64,000 nt of DNA from Hyphomonas sp. BRH_c22 (GTDB lineage Bacteria; Pseudomonadota; Alphaproteobacteria; Caulobacterales; Hyphomonadaceae): positions 32,228-96,227 of the forward strand of contig NZ_LADU01000139.1 in assembly GCF_000961795.1 (NCBI RefSeq), given 5' to 3'. How positions within the stretch are numbered: position 1 is the first letter of the stretch; every line of letters begins with the position of its first letter. Position numbers and translations under genes: made by a program. Under the pieces are notes generated by a model that saw only the letters and a list, made by a program, of their open reading frames with translations, had not been told where the DNA came from and did no database searches. Of this stretch, positions 43,644 to 52,461 are shown one piece after another.

Positions 43644-46633
43644 ACACCTACAGTTCCGACAGCGTCCACCGTGAGAAAGTTCTGCAGAACCACCTCATTG
43701 ACCAGCTTATTACCAACGAAGACTATCTCAGGCGCGATGCGAAGACCGACTATGACCGAGCGCTGGCGATGGACCGCGAACTGGTCGTTCGGTTCCTACG
43801 CGAAAGCCAGCCCGAAGAATGGGACAAACTCGTCTCGCATTATTCGGACTCCGCGGAAGACACGCTGTTCACGCAACTTACCAAGGCGCAGAAGGATCGC
43901 GGCCTGCTCGATGTGCTGCGCCAGGGCCTCAAGATCGTGCCCGGGATAAAGTTCTCGCTCTGCTATTTCCGGCCTGCGAGCACGCTTGAGCCCAAGCGCG
44001 TCGGGGAGTATCAGGCGAATATTCTCAGCGTGATGGATGAGGTCAAATACAGTGTCCGGAATGATAACCGGATCGATGTTGTCCTGTGCTTGAATGGCCT
44101 GCCCGTTGCGACCATCGAAGCCAAGAACCTGATGACTGGTACGACTTTCCGGCACGCCGAGAAACAGTACCGTAAGGACCGGTCTCCGGCCGGTGAACCG
44201 CTCCTGACCTTCCAGCGCGGCGCGCTCGTTCATTTTGCGATGGACGAGGACAATGTCTCAATGACGACGCGTCTCGCCAACGGCAAGACACGCTTCCTGC
44301 CGTTCAATCGCGGACGTGATCGCGGCGCAGGAAATCCTGATGTCGAGGACGAATTCCGCATTGCGTACCTTTATCGCGCGGGAGAGTGGGGCGAAGCTAT
44401 CTTGTCGCGTGCAGTCCTGCTCGAAATCGTCGGCCAGTTCATGCATGTCGAGAAGTCCGGCAAGGAGGTCGTCATGATCTTCCCGCGGTTCCAGCAAGTG
44501 GACGCGGTTCGCAGGCTAATTGGTCATGCGAGGGAGAATGGCCCGGGTCGGAACTATTTAATTCAGCATTCGGCGGGGTCAGGGAAGTCGAACACAATTG
44601 GCTGGCTCGCCCACCAGGCTATCAATCTTCATGATGCGGCGAATAAGCCTGTGTTCAACACGGCGATCATCGTGACAGACCGGGTGGTACTTGATCGCCA
44701 GCTTCAGGAAACAGTTGCCCAGTTCGAACAGACCAAAGGCATCGTCAAAACCATCGACGGCACATCAAGGCAGTTGAAAGACGCTATCGCCAAGGGCGCG
44801 CGGATCATCGTCACCACGATTCAGAAGTTTTCAACCGATCACCTCAAGGCCATCTCCGGACAGGGAGCACGGACCTTCGCGGTCATCATCGATGAAGCCC
44901 ATTCAAGCCAATCGGGCAAATCAGCCCAGGCGATGACCGACGCATTGACGCGCGAAGAGACGTCGAGTGACGATATTGAAGATCTGATCCTGGATTATCA
45001 GAAATCGCGCGGGCCGCAGGCCAATATCAGCTTCTTCGCGTTCACAGCGACACCGCGCAACGTCACGCTGGAGCGTTTCGGCATGAAAGGCCCAGATGGG
45101 CTGCCTCAGGCGTTTCATGAGTATTCGATGCGACAGGCGATTGAAGAAGGTTTCATCCTCGACGTTCTGCAAAACTACATGACTTACAAAGCTTATTACC
45201 AGCTTGAAAAAACGATCGAAGACGATCCGGAGCTAAGCGGGCGCAGGGGCCAGCGGAAGGTTGCGAGGTTTGCTTCCCTGCATCCAACGGCGATCGGACA
45301 GAAGGTGGAAATCATCGTCGAGCACTTTCGACGCCATGTTGTGCGTGAGTTGAACGGCCAGGCGAAAGCAATGATTGTGACGCAGAGCCGCGAGCATGCG
45401 CTTCGATACTATTTCGGGATCAAAGCCTATATCGAGTCTGAGAAGTACTCAGACCTTAGGACGCTCGTCGCATTCTCGGGCGAACTAAACAATGAGGGGG
45501 AAACCTATACAGAAGCCGATCTCAATGGGTTCAGCGAAACAGAGCTCCCCGGTCGCTTCGACGGATTCAAGCCCGACGGCTCCCCTTACCCCGAGACCTA
45601 CCAGATCCTGATCGTCGCCGAGAAATACCAGACAGGCTTCGACCAACCAAAACTCTGCGCCATGTATATCGACCGCAAGCTTGCAGGGCTTCAGGCCGTC
45701 CAGACCCTGTCTCGTCTCAACCGTACGAAAGCCGGTAAGGAGCGCACGCACATTCTCGATTTCCAGAATTCCATGGAAGATATCCAGGCCGCGTTCCGGC
45801 CGTTCTACGAAACGACATCGCTTGAAGCCATGTCTGATCCCAATCAGGTTTATGAGCTCGAAGGCAGGCTTTTCAAGTTTGGCTATCTCGACCGGGGCCA
45901 GATCGATAGATTTGCCCAGACATTCTACGCCGGGGCACTTACCAGCAGTGACCGCGCACGGCTGGAAGGCCTCGTCCGTGAAGCCGTGCAGCGCTTTGTG
46001 GCCGATGAGGACGAAGGACGGCAGGAAGAATTCCGGCAGCTGCTTAAAAGCTATATGCGATTTTACGGCTTCGTTGCGCAGGTGATCCGCCTTTCGGATA
46101 CGTCGCTCGAGAAACTCTACAGTTATGCGTCATGGTTGTCGCGCCTCCTGCCTAATCGTGAAGTGCCGCCTGATATCGAGATCACGGAAGAGATGCTCCG
46201 ACTCCAGGCCTTCAAGGTTGTGCAGAAGGAACGGGGCAACGCATCGCTCTCACCCGGCGACAAGGAAGCTTTGAAGGCCATCAGCGAATTCGGCGCGAAA
46301 CCCTACACAGAAGACGAACAGCGAGAACTGTCAGAGATCGTGAAAGCCTTCAATGACCGTCATGGCACCCAATTCACTGAAAACGACTTCATCCGGTACG
46401 AGCCTACCTATCAGGCAACGCTCAACGAAGACATGACCGACATGCTTCGAAACAATGCTCCGGATGTTGTCTATTCAGCCTTTTCGCAAGCTTTCTTCCA
46501 AGGCGCAATTCGCATGTTCCAGCGGGACAATGACATGCGAGACATTGTACTAACGGACCCAGCCGCCAGGGACAAACTGATCCGCTTTTTCTTCAACCGC
46601 GCGCTGCGCGAGGTCAAAGGCGAGGCCGCATAA
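43640..46633 (+). CDS. hsdR: Type I restriction endonuclease subunit HsdR
   Basis: The motor-nuclease subunit. The N-terminal PD-(D/E)xK nuclease shows RIDVVLCLNGLPVATIEAKN (EAK about residue 160). The SF2 helicase follows with Walker A HSAGSGKSN (about 310), DEAH (about 417), FAFTATPRN and a later motif VQTLSRLNRTKAGKE. At 997 residues it is complete. The ATG at 43,640 overlaps the stop of the DUF262 gene (ATGA), so I use it rather than the longer frame. Last gene of the operon; the 242 bases after it hold only a GC hairpin near 46,822. Confidence 0.95.
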   Translation: MNTYSSDSVHREKVLQNHLIDQLITNEDYLRRDAKTDYDRALAMDRELVVRFLRESQPEEWDKLVSHYSDSAEDTLFTQLTKAQKDRGLLDVLRQGLKIVPGIKFSLCYFRPASTLEPKRVGEYQANILSVMDEVKYSVRNDNRIDVVLCLNGLPVATIEAKNLMTGTTFRHAEKQYRKDRSPAGEPLLTFQRGALVHFAMDEDNVSMTTRLANGKTRFLPFNRGRDRGAGNPDVEDEFRIAYLYRAGEWGEAILSRAVLLEIVGQFMHVEKSGKEVVMIFPRFQQVDAVRRLIGHARENGPGRNYLIQHSAGSGKSNTIGWLAHQAINLHDAANKPVFNTAIIVTDRVVLDRQLQETVAQFEQTKGIVKTIDGTSRQLKDAIAKGARIIVTTIQKFSTDHLKAISGQGARTFAVIIDEAHSSQSGKSAQAMTDALTREETSSDDIEDLILDYQKSRGPQANISFFAFTATPRNVTLERFGMKGPDGLPQAFHEYSMRQAIEEGFILDVLQNYMTYKAYYQLEKTIEDDPELSGRRGQRKVARFASLHPTAIGQKVEIIVEHFRRHVVRELNGQAKAMIVTQSREHALRYYFGIKAYIESEKYSDLRTLVAFSGELNNEGETYTEADLNGFSETELPGRFDGFKPDGSPYPETYQILIVAEKYQTGFDQPKLCAMYIDRKLAGLQAVQTLSRLNRTKAGKERTHILDFQNSMEDIQAAFRPFYETTSLEAMSDPNQVYELEGRLFKFGYLDRGQIDRFAQTFYAGALTSSDRARLEGLVREAVQRFVADEDEGRQEEFRQLLKSYMRFYGFVAQVIRLSDTSLEKLYSYASWLSRLLPNREVPPDIEITEEMLRLQAFKVVQKERGNASLSPGDKEALKAISEFGAKPYTEDEQRELSEIVKAFNDRHGTQFTENDFIRYEPTYQATLNEDMTDMLRNNAPDVVYSAFSQAFFQGAIRMFQRDNDMRDIVLTDPAARDKLIRFFFNRALREVKGEAA

Positions 46634-46875
46634 TGCAGGCTTCGGTCAGCGCCCGCGACCCCTCTGGCCAAAGGACAGTGGGAAGCGCGGGTGCGCGACC
46701 TGCCGGTGAGCCCCAGCCCCATGCCTAAAGTCGGACTTTCTGATCCCTCAGTGAGACGAGCCGGGCCGGCCAGAAGAACGGCCTTTCCCCACACCAACAC
46801 GTCCACTCCGGCCGAACAGCCCCGCCTCCGGCGGGCAGGTCGCGAACAAACCAGCACGCTTTCAGAAAATCTCCC

Positions 46876-48066
46876 TCAGTATGCATTCGTGTGCCTGAGC
46901 ACCTCTGCCGCCCACCACTGCATCATCTCCACACGCTCGACCCAGTAACGCGCCCGGTTGTAGATCGCCCTGACCGCTCTCGTATCGACGTGTGCGAGTT
47001 CTGCCTCGATCGCATCCGGGTTCCAGCGTCCGCTTTCATTGAGCAAAGTTGAAGCTGTCGCCCGGAATCCGTGCGGCGTCATGAGCTCGCCTGGAAAGCC
47101 CAGCCGTTCGAGCGCCGCGTTCATCGTGTTCTCGCTCATCGGCCGCTCGGGATCCGTGACGGCAGGCAAAAGATAATCTTCCGGGACGCTCGTACCGCGA
47201 AGATCAAGCAGGATGTGAAGTGCTGCGGGCGGAAGGGGCTTTCGATGCTCGCGGCGCATCTTCATGCGCTCGGCGGGGATAACCCAGACCGCCTTGTTGA
47301 AGTCGATTTCGGCCCATCTGGCATGCCGGAGCTCTCCGGGCCGCGGAAACAGGAGCGCCATGAGCTTCAGGGCGTTCGCCGCTCCTCCCCTGCCCTCATA
47401 GCGCCAGATCGCCCGCACCAGGCGGCCGAATTCATCCTCCTCGGTGATGGCGGGCATATGCCTGACCTTCGGTGAGATGAGCGCGCCGCGCAGAACCGGT
47501 GTCGGATCCGTCTCGGCGCGCAGGGTAGCCACCGCGTAGCGGAACACTTCGCCTATCGTGGTGCGCAGGCGCTTGGCAGTCTCGTAGTTGCCTTTCGACT
47601 CGACCACTCTGAGGACGGCGAGAACGTCACGGGGCCGGATGTCAGTGATGGGCATGATGCCCAGTTCTGTCCTCGCGAAGTCGAGGAGCCAGGCCTTTTT
47701 CGAGAGCGTGGTTTCGGCAAGACCCTCAAGCCTGCGCTTCTCCAGGAACTCGTCGGCGATCACATCAAACGTGGTCGGGGCACGACCGCGCCGACGTGCC
47801 TTTCGCGACTGCTGAACGGCGCCAGGGTCCACGTCCTGTCTGAGGAGACGCTTGGCCTTGGTGCGGAGGTCGCGGGCTTCTTCGAGCGTCACGATCGGCC
47901 AGGCGCCGAACGAGAGCGTCTTCTGCTTGCCCTCGAAGTGATAGTTCATACGCCAGAGTTTTGACCCGTTCGGCCTGATGAAGATGTAGAGCGCATGACC
48001 GTCCGAGCGCTTGTAGGACTGTTCCCGAGGCTCGAAGCCTTCAATCTCGGAATCGGTGAGCGGCAT
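46876..48066 (-). CDS. P4-type tyrosine integrase beside tRNA-Leu
   Basis: A site-specific recombinase with the N-terminal DUF4102-type arm-binding domain (YIFIRPNGSKLWRMNYHFEG, KTLSFGAWPIVTLEEARDLR) and a catalytic domain bearing FPRPGELRHARW (first Arg), TPHGFRATASTLLNE (His-x-x-Arg) and AHVDTRAVRAIYNRA with the nucleophilic Tyr. I choose ATG 48,066, where the family N-terminus begins; the frame extends to a TTG at 48,111. It lies 112 bases from the 3' end of the intact tRNA-Leu(CAG), the usual layout of an island integrated there. I found no second copy of that tRNA end in the same orientation. Confidence 0.92.
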   Translation of the reverse strand: MPLTDSEIEGFEPREQSYKRSDGHALYIFIRPNGSKLWRMNYHFEGKQKTLSFGAWPIVTLEEARDLRTKAKRLLRQDVDPGAVQQSRKARRRGRAPTTFDVIADEFLEKRRLEGLAETTLSKKAWLLDFARTELGIMPITDIRPRDVLAVLRVVESKGNYETAKRLRTTIGEVFRYAVATLRAETDPTPVLRGALISPKVRHMPAITEEDEFGRLVRAIWRYEGRGGAANALKLMALLFPRPGELRHARWAEIDFNKAVWVIPAERMKMRREHRKPLPPAALHILLDLRGTSVPEDYLLPAVTDPERPMSENTMNAALERLGFPGELMTPHGFRATASTLLNESGRWNPDAIEAELAHVDTRAVRAIYNRARYWVERVEMMQWWAAEVLRHTNAY

Positions 48067-48178
48067 GAGTTCGTCGATCAGGTCGTTTTGGAGGGTGCCG
48101 GACCTTACCAAACGCCACCGCGACGGGGCAACCGTCGATGGTATCGAAAAATGAATTTATTCAATGAAAACAAGCTAC

Positions 48179-48265
48179 TGGTGCCCAGAAGAGGACTCGA
48201 ACCTCCACTCCCTTGCGAGAACTACGACCTGAACGTAGCGCGTCTACCAATTCCGCCATCTGGGC
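48179..48265 (-). tRNA. tRNA-Leu(CAG)
   Basis: A complete 87-base gene with encoded CCA. Acceptor GCCCAGA pairs with TCTGGGC, the anticodon loop is TTCAGGT (anticodon CAG), the long variable arm (TCTC/GGGA) is present, and the T-arm is GGAGG-TTCGAGT-CCTCT. Its 5' three-quarters nearly match the degenerate copy at 24,085. An integrase gene is next to its 3' end, so it is or was an attachment site. Confidence 0.95.
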
Positions 48266-48406
48266 ACGGGGTAGGAAGGCGGGGTATTACGGTTCGAAGC
48301 CAGAAACGTCAACGGCAAAACTGCTCTGACTCGACGTCGTTTTTGCAGTCTCGCTTCCTGTAGCTCGACTGCATTGCCCCCTACGCTGAGACTTGACCTC
48401 AGAGCT

Positions 48407-49441
48407 TCAATCGGCAATCGCCCCTCGCGAAAGCACGACCTCATTCCCAACCCGCTCCGCTTCCAACCCGAACATCATCACCAGCGACCCGACAAAATCC
48501 TCCTCTTCACCGACGCGAAAGCTCCCGCTCAGGCGCTCCGCGCCGATGTCTGGATCGTCGATCCGGATCTTCATTCGGGAGTACCTGTTCAGTTCTGCCA
48601 CGACATCCACCAGTGACATGTCGTCGAACCACACGGCACCGCTCCGCCACAAGTTCGCGTCAGACGGATCGATTACTGAAACCGACTCCAGTCCATCGTC
48701 CCGGATGACCAGCTTCTCTCCCGGCACGAGCGTTCGCCCGTCATCGACTTCCCGGGTGGCGGGACGAAACAGTCCCCACAATTCGGGCGCGTCCGGAACA
48801 GGCGTCACGACAACAGAACCTTCCAGGAGGGTGACTTCAACGGAACCTGCTTTCGCATACACGTCGAACACGGTGCCCAGGGCTGTTGTCTGGCTGCTCC
48901 CCGCCTCTACAATGAAAGGCCGCTCTTCCTTCTCAACCTCAAACAGGGCCTGCCCGTGGACCAGCCGGACATTGCGCTGCGTCCCCGTGAAAGTTACGTC
49001 AGCCTTCGTGTCGGTGTTGAGCGTCATCACCGATCCATCGGCCAGATCGAAGCTGCGCTGCTCGCCGACAGAGGTTGAATATCTGATAGGCTCGGGGCGA
49101 AAGACAGCCATTGGCGCAATGACCGATACCGTCGCCAGCACGAAGGCCGCTGCAATGCCAGCTATCCAGGCGGTCCTGGACCGCACCAATCGACTGACCG
49201 ACCCTGTCGGCTGCCCGCCGCCGCTCACATCGGATTGGCCCATCCCGCCGTAAGCACGGGACGTTCTCTGAAGAACAACCAGGCTTGCCTCGATTTCACG
49301 GAACGCGGCAGCGTTATGCGGGTCGCCCTCCCAGTCGAGAAAGTCTTCCCAGGTCTCGATACTGACGTCCGGATCCTGCAGGTCGCTGTACCAGCGCGCG
49401 GCCTCGCCGAGCCTGCCGGGATGATCCTTGCTGCACGTCAT
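48407..49441 (-). CDS. FecR-family anti-sigma/signal-transduction protein
   Basis: A 344-residue inner-membrane regulator. A cytoplasmic N-terminal domain (RLGEAARWYSDLQDPDVSIE, DFLDWEGDPHNAAAFREIE) precedes one membrane helix (TAWIAGIAAAFVLATVSVIA). The periplasmic FecR domain contains TSVGEQRSFDLADGSVMTLN, VRLVHGQALFEVEKEERPFI and TALGTVFDVYA; a STN-like tail (VVAELNRYSRMKIRIDDPDI) closes it. FecR proteins pass a signal from a TonB-dependent receptor to an ECF sigma factor. Two such sigma genes lie just upstream, but no receptor gene is in the window. Confidence 0.92.
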   Translation of the reverse strand: MTCSKDHPGRLGEAARWYSDLQDPDVSIETWEDFLDWEGDPHNAAAFREIEASLVVLQRTSRAYGGMGQSDVSGGGQPTGSVSRLVRSRTAWIAGIAAAFVLATVSVIAPMAVFRPEPIRYSTSVGEQRSFDLADGSVMTLNTDTKADVTFTGTQRNVRLVHGQALFEVEKEERPFIVEAGSSQTTALGTVFDVYAKAGSVEVTLLEGSVVVTPVPDAPELWGLFRPATREVDDGRTLVPGEKLVIRDDGLESVSVIDPSDANLWRSGAVWFDDMSLVDVVAELNRYSRMKIRIDDPDIGAERLSGSFRVGEEEDFVGSLVMMFGLEAERVGNEVVLSRGAIAD

Positions 49442-49446
49442 GTGTT

Positions 49447-50052
49447 TTACTCGGTCTCGCTCGGACGGCGCTGGTCTGCACGCGCAAGGCTCTTCGAGAT
49501 GGCGGCCAAGGCATCGGTGATATCGCTCCGCACCGTTCTCGGTGAAACCGAGAGACGCCGGGCGATCTCATTATGGGTCAGGCGCTCGAACCGGCTGAGA
49601 CGCAGGGCCTCCCGTTGGCGATCTCCCAGCGCGGCAATGGCCGTCTCCGCAATCGCCAGCAATTGCGCATCAATGACTTGCGTCTCAGGCGTCGCTGACC
49701 GCGAGCAGGCGAGAGACTCGCCTATGTCGCCAATCTCGGCCGACGATCGCCTTTGCCTGGCATAGCCTGATTTGAGATAATCCAGCGTGAGATTGCGCAG
49801 AGCCGTGAAGAGGAGCGGTCTCAGCTCGTCAATCCCCTTGTCGGGATAGGCCCGCCTAACAGACAGGAAAGCATCCTGGACGAGGTCCTCGGCGTCCGCA
49901 GCATGGCTGATCCGTATCCGGCAGAAGCGAAGCAGCTGGTCATATTGAAGTCGAAAGATCTCGTCGAGCGCCGCACTGCCCCGTAGCGCGAAAGACTCCC
50001 CCACCAAGGGACGTCTCGCAGCCCGCGTATTACCAGGCTCCTGCATCGTCAT
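49447..50052 (-). CDS. FecI-type ECF sigma factor (copy 2)
   Basis: A 201-residue ECF sigma factor. Region 2 reads YDQLLRFCRIRISHAADAED with LVQDAFLSVRRAYPDKG; region 4 reads LGDRQREALRLSRFERLTHN and EIARRLSVSPRTVRSDITDA, a DNA-binding helix-turn-helix. It would direct transcription under control of the adjacent FecR. It is closely similar to the sigma factor just upstream, especially at YPDKG-DELRPLLFTALRN, indicating a tandem duplication. Its ATG overlaps that gene's stop codon by four bases. Confidence 0.9.
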   Translation of the reverse strand: MTMQEPGNTRAARRPLVGESFALRGSAALDEIFRLQYDQLLRFCRIRISHAADAEDLVQDAFLSVRRAYPDKGIDELRPLLFTALRNLTLDYLKSGYARQRRSSAEIGDIGESLACSRSATPETQVIDAQLLAIAETAIAALGDRQREALRLSRFERLTHNEIARRLSVSPRTVRSDITDALAAISKSLARADQRRPSETE

Positions 50053-50705
50053 TTGCGATCCGTCGGCCAGTAAACACCCTGTCCGCTTTTCCGGGCGAGC
50101 GCTTCGGCAACTTCCGCAATGGCATCGGCGAGGTCCTTCTTGACCGTCGAGCGTGACACAGACAGGCGCTCTGCGATCTCGTCATAGGTCAGCTGTTCGA
50201 AACGGTGGAGTTTCAGCACCTCCCGGCGGCGAGGCGCCATAGCCGCGATGGCCTGCTCGGCAATGGCCAGCAATTGCACATCCATGAGCTGGGTCTCCGG
50301 CGTCACCGTGCGGGGACAGCCGAGGCGGTCGTCGCTCCCCAACAATTCCACCGATGCCTGCCGGCGTTTCGTATTGCCCGATTTCAGGTAGTTGAGGGTC
50401 AGGTTCCGGAGCGCCGTGAACAGGAGTGGCCGAAGCTCGTCGACCCCCTTGTCGGGATAGGCCCGCCGGACCGCCACGAACGCATCCTGGACCAGGTCTT
50501 CGGCTTCGGGCGCATCGCCAGTCCGGATGCGGCTCAACCGAACTAGCTGGTCAAACTGGGCGCGATACAATTCAGTGAGCACCTCTGCGCCAGTAAGATC
50601 GTCAAGCTCATGCCCGGATCGCAGAGTGAGCCCACGATCTCCGTCGCTGCTCGACTGTAATTGCCACTTCGCCACGGGCTTCAGTCTGGCCGCTCGATCA
50701 GGCAT
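50049..50705 (-). CDS. FecI-type ECF sigma factor (copy 1)
   Basis: An ECF sigma factor with region 2 (QFDQLVRLSRIRTGDAPEAE, DLVQDAFVAVRRAYPDKG) and region 4 (RRREVLKLHRFEQLTYDEIA, ERLSVSRSTVKKDLADAI). ATG 50,705 has a GGAGG box nine bases upstream; the frame opens nine codons earlier. First gene of a sigma-sigma-FecR operon. Two paralogous sigma factors sharing one FecR is unusual: normally one FecI is paired with one FecR and a receptor. Confidence 0.9.
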   Translation of the reverse strand: MPDRAARLKPVAKWQLQSSSDGDRGLTLRSGHELDDLTGAEVLTELYRAQFDQLVRLSRIRTGDAPEAEDLVQDAFVAVRRAYPDKGVDELRPLLFTALRNLTLNYLKSGNTKRRQASVELLGSDDRLGCPRTVTPETQLMDVQLLAIAEQAIAAMAPRRREVLKLHRFEQLTYDEIAERLSVSRSTVKKDLADAIAEVAEALARKSGQGVYWPTDRK

Positions 50706-50830
50706 GGATCCCAGCCTCCACCGTATCTGCAAGCCCAGCGTCCGAAGGGAACGAGTCGCGCCTGCCAGCCAGTCCCGCGTTCACAAGCAATTCTGCAATG
50801 TCCACTTTCCCAATCTCCGGCATGTCAATT

Positions 50831-50865
50831 TTGAGTAGTATACTCCGTGGTTGTATACTACTCAA
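50831..50865. promoter_or_regulatory. Perfect 13-bp palindromic operator of the first XRE regulator
   Basis: TTGAGTAGTATAC (50,831-50,843) and GTATACTACTCAA (50,853-50,865), nine-base spacer, 18 bases before the XRE gene. A dyad this long directly before a small regulator is most simply its autoregulatory site. The GTATAC centres could also contain -10 elements in both directions. Confidence 0.7.
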
Positions 50866-50883
50866 CCGGCGCATTCTCGGACC

Positions 50884-51108
50884 ATGGACATTCGGGAAAT
50901 CTTCGCGCTCAATCTGAAGGCACACCGGAAGGCCAAAGGTCTCTCGCAGGAGGAACTGGCTCACCTGGCAGGCATAGACCGCACATACGTCAGCTTGCTC
51001 GAACGCCGCATCTATAGTGCGAGCATCGACGTCCTCCAACAACTCGCCACAGCCCTCGAGATTGAACCCGACGAACTCCTCAAACGTCCGCGCAAGGCCC
51101 GGAAATAG
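50884..51108 (+). CDS. Small XRE-family regulator, controller-protein-like
   Basis: A 74-residue protein that is a single Cro/CI-type helix-turn-helix: FALNLKAHRKAKGLSQEELA, LAGIDRTYVSLLERRIYSAS and IDVLQQLATALEIEPDELLK. This size and the YVSLLERxIYSxS pattern are like the C proteins that time expression of restriction-modification genes. ATG 50,884 starts the conserved part. It has its own 13-bp palindromic operator. It does not adjoin a restriction gene here, so its targets are unknown. Confidence 0.82.
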   Translation: MDIREIFALNLKAHRKAKGLSQEELAHLAGIDRTYVSLLERRIYSASIDVLQQLATALEIEPDELLKRPRKARK

Positions 51109-51292
51109 ATGCTTTGATAGCAAATAGGCGAACACTATGGTGAGCCGTGTTGTCTAACTGCATTTGAGTGCGATCTGGCGACATCTTCACTGAAGAGACC
51201 ATTTCGGCCTCGAACATTCGCTCTCAACATGTGTGCAAATTTTGGAGTAGCCGTTCTACTCGTCATCATTCCTCTCCACGATCGCGCATAAA

Positions 51293-51327
51293 TAATCCCA
51301 AAATGGGATTATCCACTATTGGGATTA
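51293..51327. promoter_or_regulatory. TAATCCCA/TGGGATTA palindrome plus third half-site before the second XRE gene
   Basis: TAATCCCA (51,293-51,300) and TGGGATTA (51,304-51,311) are exact inverted repeats with a three-base spacer; a third TGGGATTA is at 51,320-51,327, 33 bases before the GTG start. Likely operator for the XRE regulator that follows. Confidence 0.6.
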
Positions 51328-51359
51328 CGAGGGCAACTGGTTTTGTCCGTGGTGCCGTG

Positions 51360-51605
51360 GTGAATAAGACTCTTCGAACTCCCGCACATCGCAAGCTCGT
51401 TCAGGAACTTAGGAAAGCCCGCCGCGAAGCCGGACTGTCCCAGCAACAAGTTGCTGAACTGCTCGGCGTTCCACAGTCCTATGTCGCAAAAATCGAGCTC
51501 GGAGAGCGCCGAATCGACGTGATTGAGTTTCTGAAACTTGTGGCGGCTATGGATGCATCCTGGATGGAAATCCTGGGGCGGGTTGACTCAGCTGACCAAC
51601 CCTGA
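51360..51605 (+). CDS. Small XRE-family regulator
   Basis: An 81-residue helix-turn-helix protein from a GTG at 51,360: [40 protein letters not shown] and [19 protein letters not shown]. The upstream in-frame stretch back to 51,168 is not protein-like and contains the operator, so I reject the longer start. This kind of minimal HTH protein commonly regulates mobile-element or defence genes. Its neighbours do not reveal the target. Confidence 0.75.
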   Translation: MNKTLRTPAHRKLVQELRKARREAGLSQQQVAELLGVPQSYVAKIELGERRIDVIEFLKLVAAMDASWMEILGRVDSADQP

Positions 51606-52461
51606 AGATCCAGAACATTGCGAGTGGAAATGGCTGCGATGGGCGCATAACGTGACCGTACCTGCCCTTGCCACTATCGGTTCAAGTTAGTCCGATGCAG
51701 AATCCGACCTAAAGCCCTGAAGCATAGAGTTTGAACAAACGCTCTCGACACGCGGGTATCGGTCACCAAGGGCGGCGCACGTCAGGAATTTATTGAGGAT
51801 ATGTTCAGCGGCGGCGTCGTCGATAGTGTCCGCGCCCGAGATTAGTATATTTGCGTCACCATGTTCCCGCGCGGACACGCTTTCAGTTCCGGCATGACGC
51901 ATGAGTTGCCGTCATGAAAGGAAAGCGGTTGCCCGTAATAGTCATCCTCGAGGAATTGCCAGATGCGTTCGCGCCCTCGAGCGGCCTCGCTCCGACCTTG
52001 GTAAGGCTACGACCGACGACGCATACGACACCGACCCGAATTGACGAAAACGTCCTTATCAACAAACTGGATATACCATCGCAAAGCCGCAAAACTGTGC
52101 AGGAAAGCAGGACCACCTCACCCGTCGAAATTCAAATTTCGCTTTCGAGAACCCGGGGAGTTTCGGAGAGCTCGACCATAGACAGACGGCCCAATTCACC
52201 TTATTCTTCATGGTATATACTAGATTGCCGTAGAATAGAGCAGCGTTTAGTGGCGCCGAAAAAGACCCCACCCTGGTGGCCGTTTTTCAACCCACCTGGG
52301 TCCACAAACCAGCCAGCTAACAACGTAATCCTAGTATCGTGATTCCAAGGTAGCTTTATAACAGTATCATGGTGGCGCCAAAAACGGCGATCGCCAGCCC
52401 ATTTGCCTGCCTTGTAGTTTGGTCAGTATGTCGCCTATCTGGACGGCGAAAGGATACACCT
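51606..52461. other. 856-base region without a supported gene
   Basis: Lower GC than the surroundings. Open frames on both strands (for example 51,914-52,342 plus and 51,687-51,902 minus) lack ribosome-binding sites and conserved motifs. Two AGTATC(G/A)TG-like repeats occur near 52,335-52,372. It may be a decayed gene or a control region for the HTH gene that follows. Confidence 0.4.

Noticed and set aside
24085..48265. The two tRNA-Leu copies as attachment repeats of one element
   Set aside because: They are in opposite orientation, whereas tyrosine-integrase elements in tRNA genes are flanked by direct repeats.
51914..52342. Plus-strand 142-residue frame between the XRE and winged-helix genes
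   Set aside because: No ribosome-binding site, no conserved motif and low-complexity composition; could be a decayed gene but not supportable.
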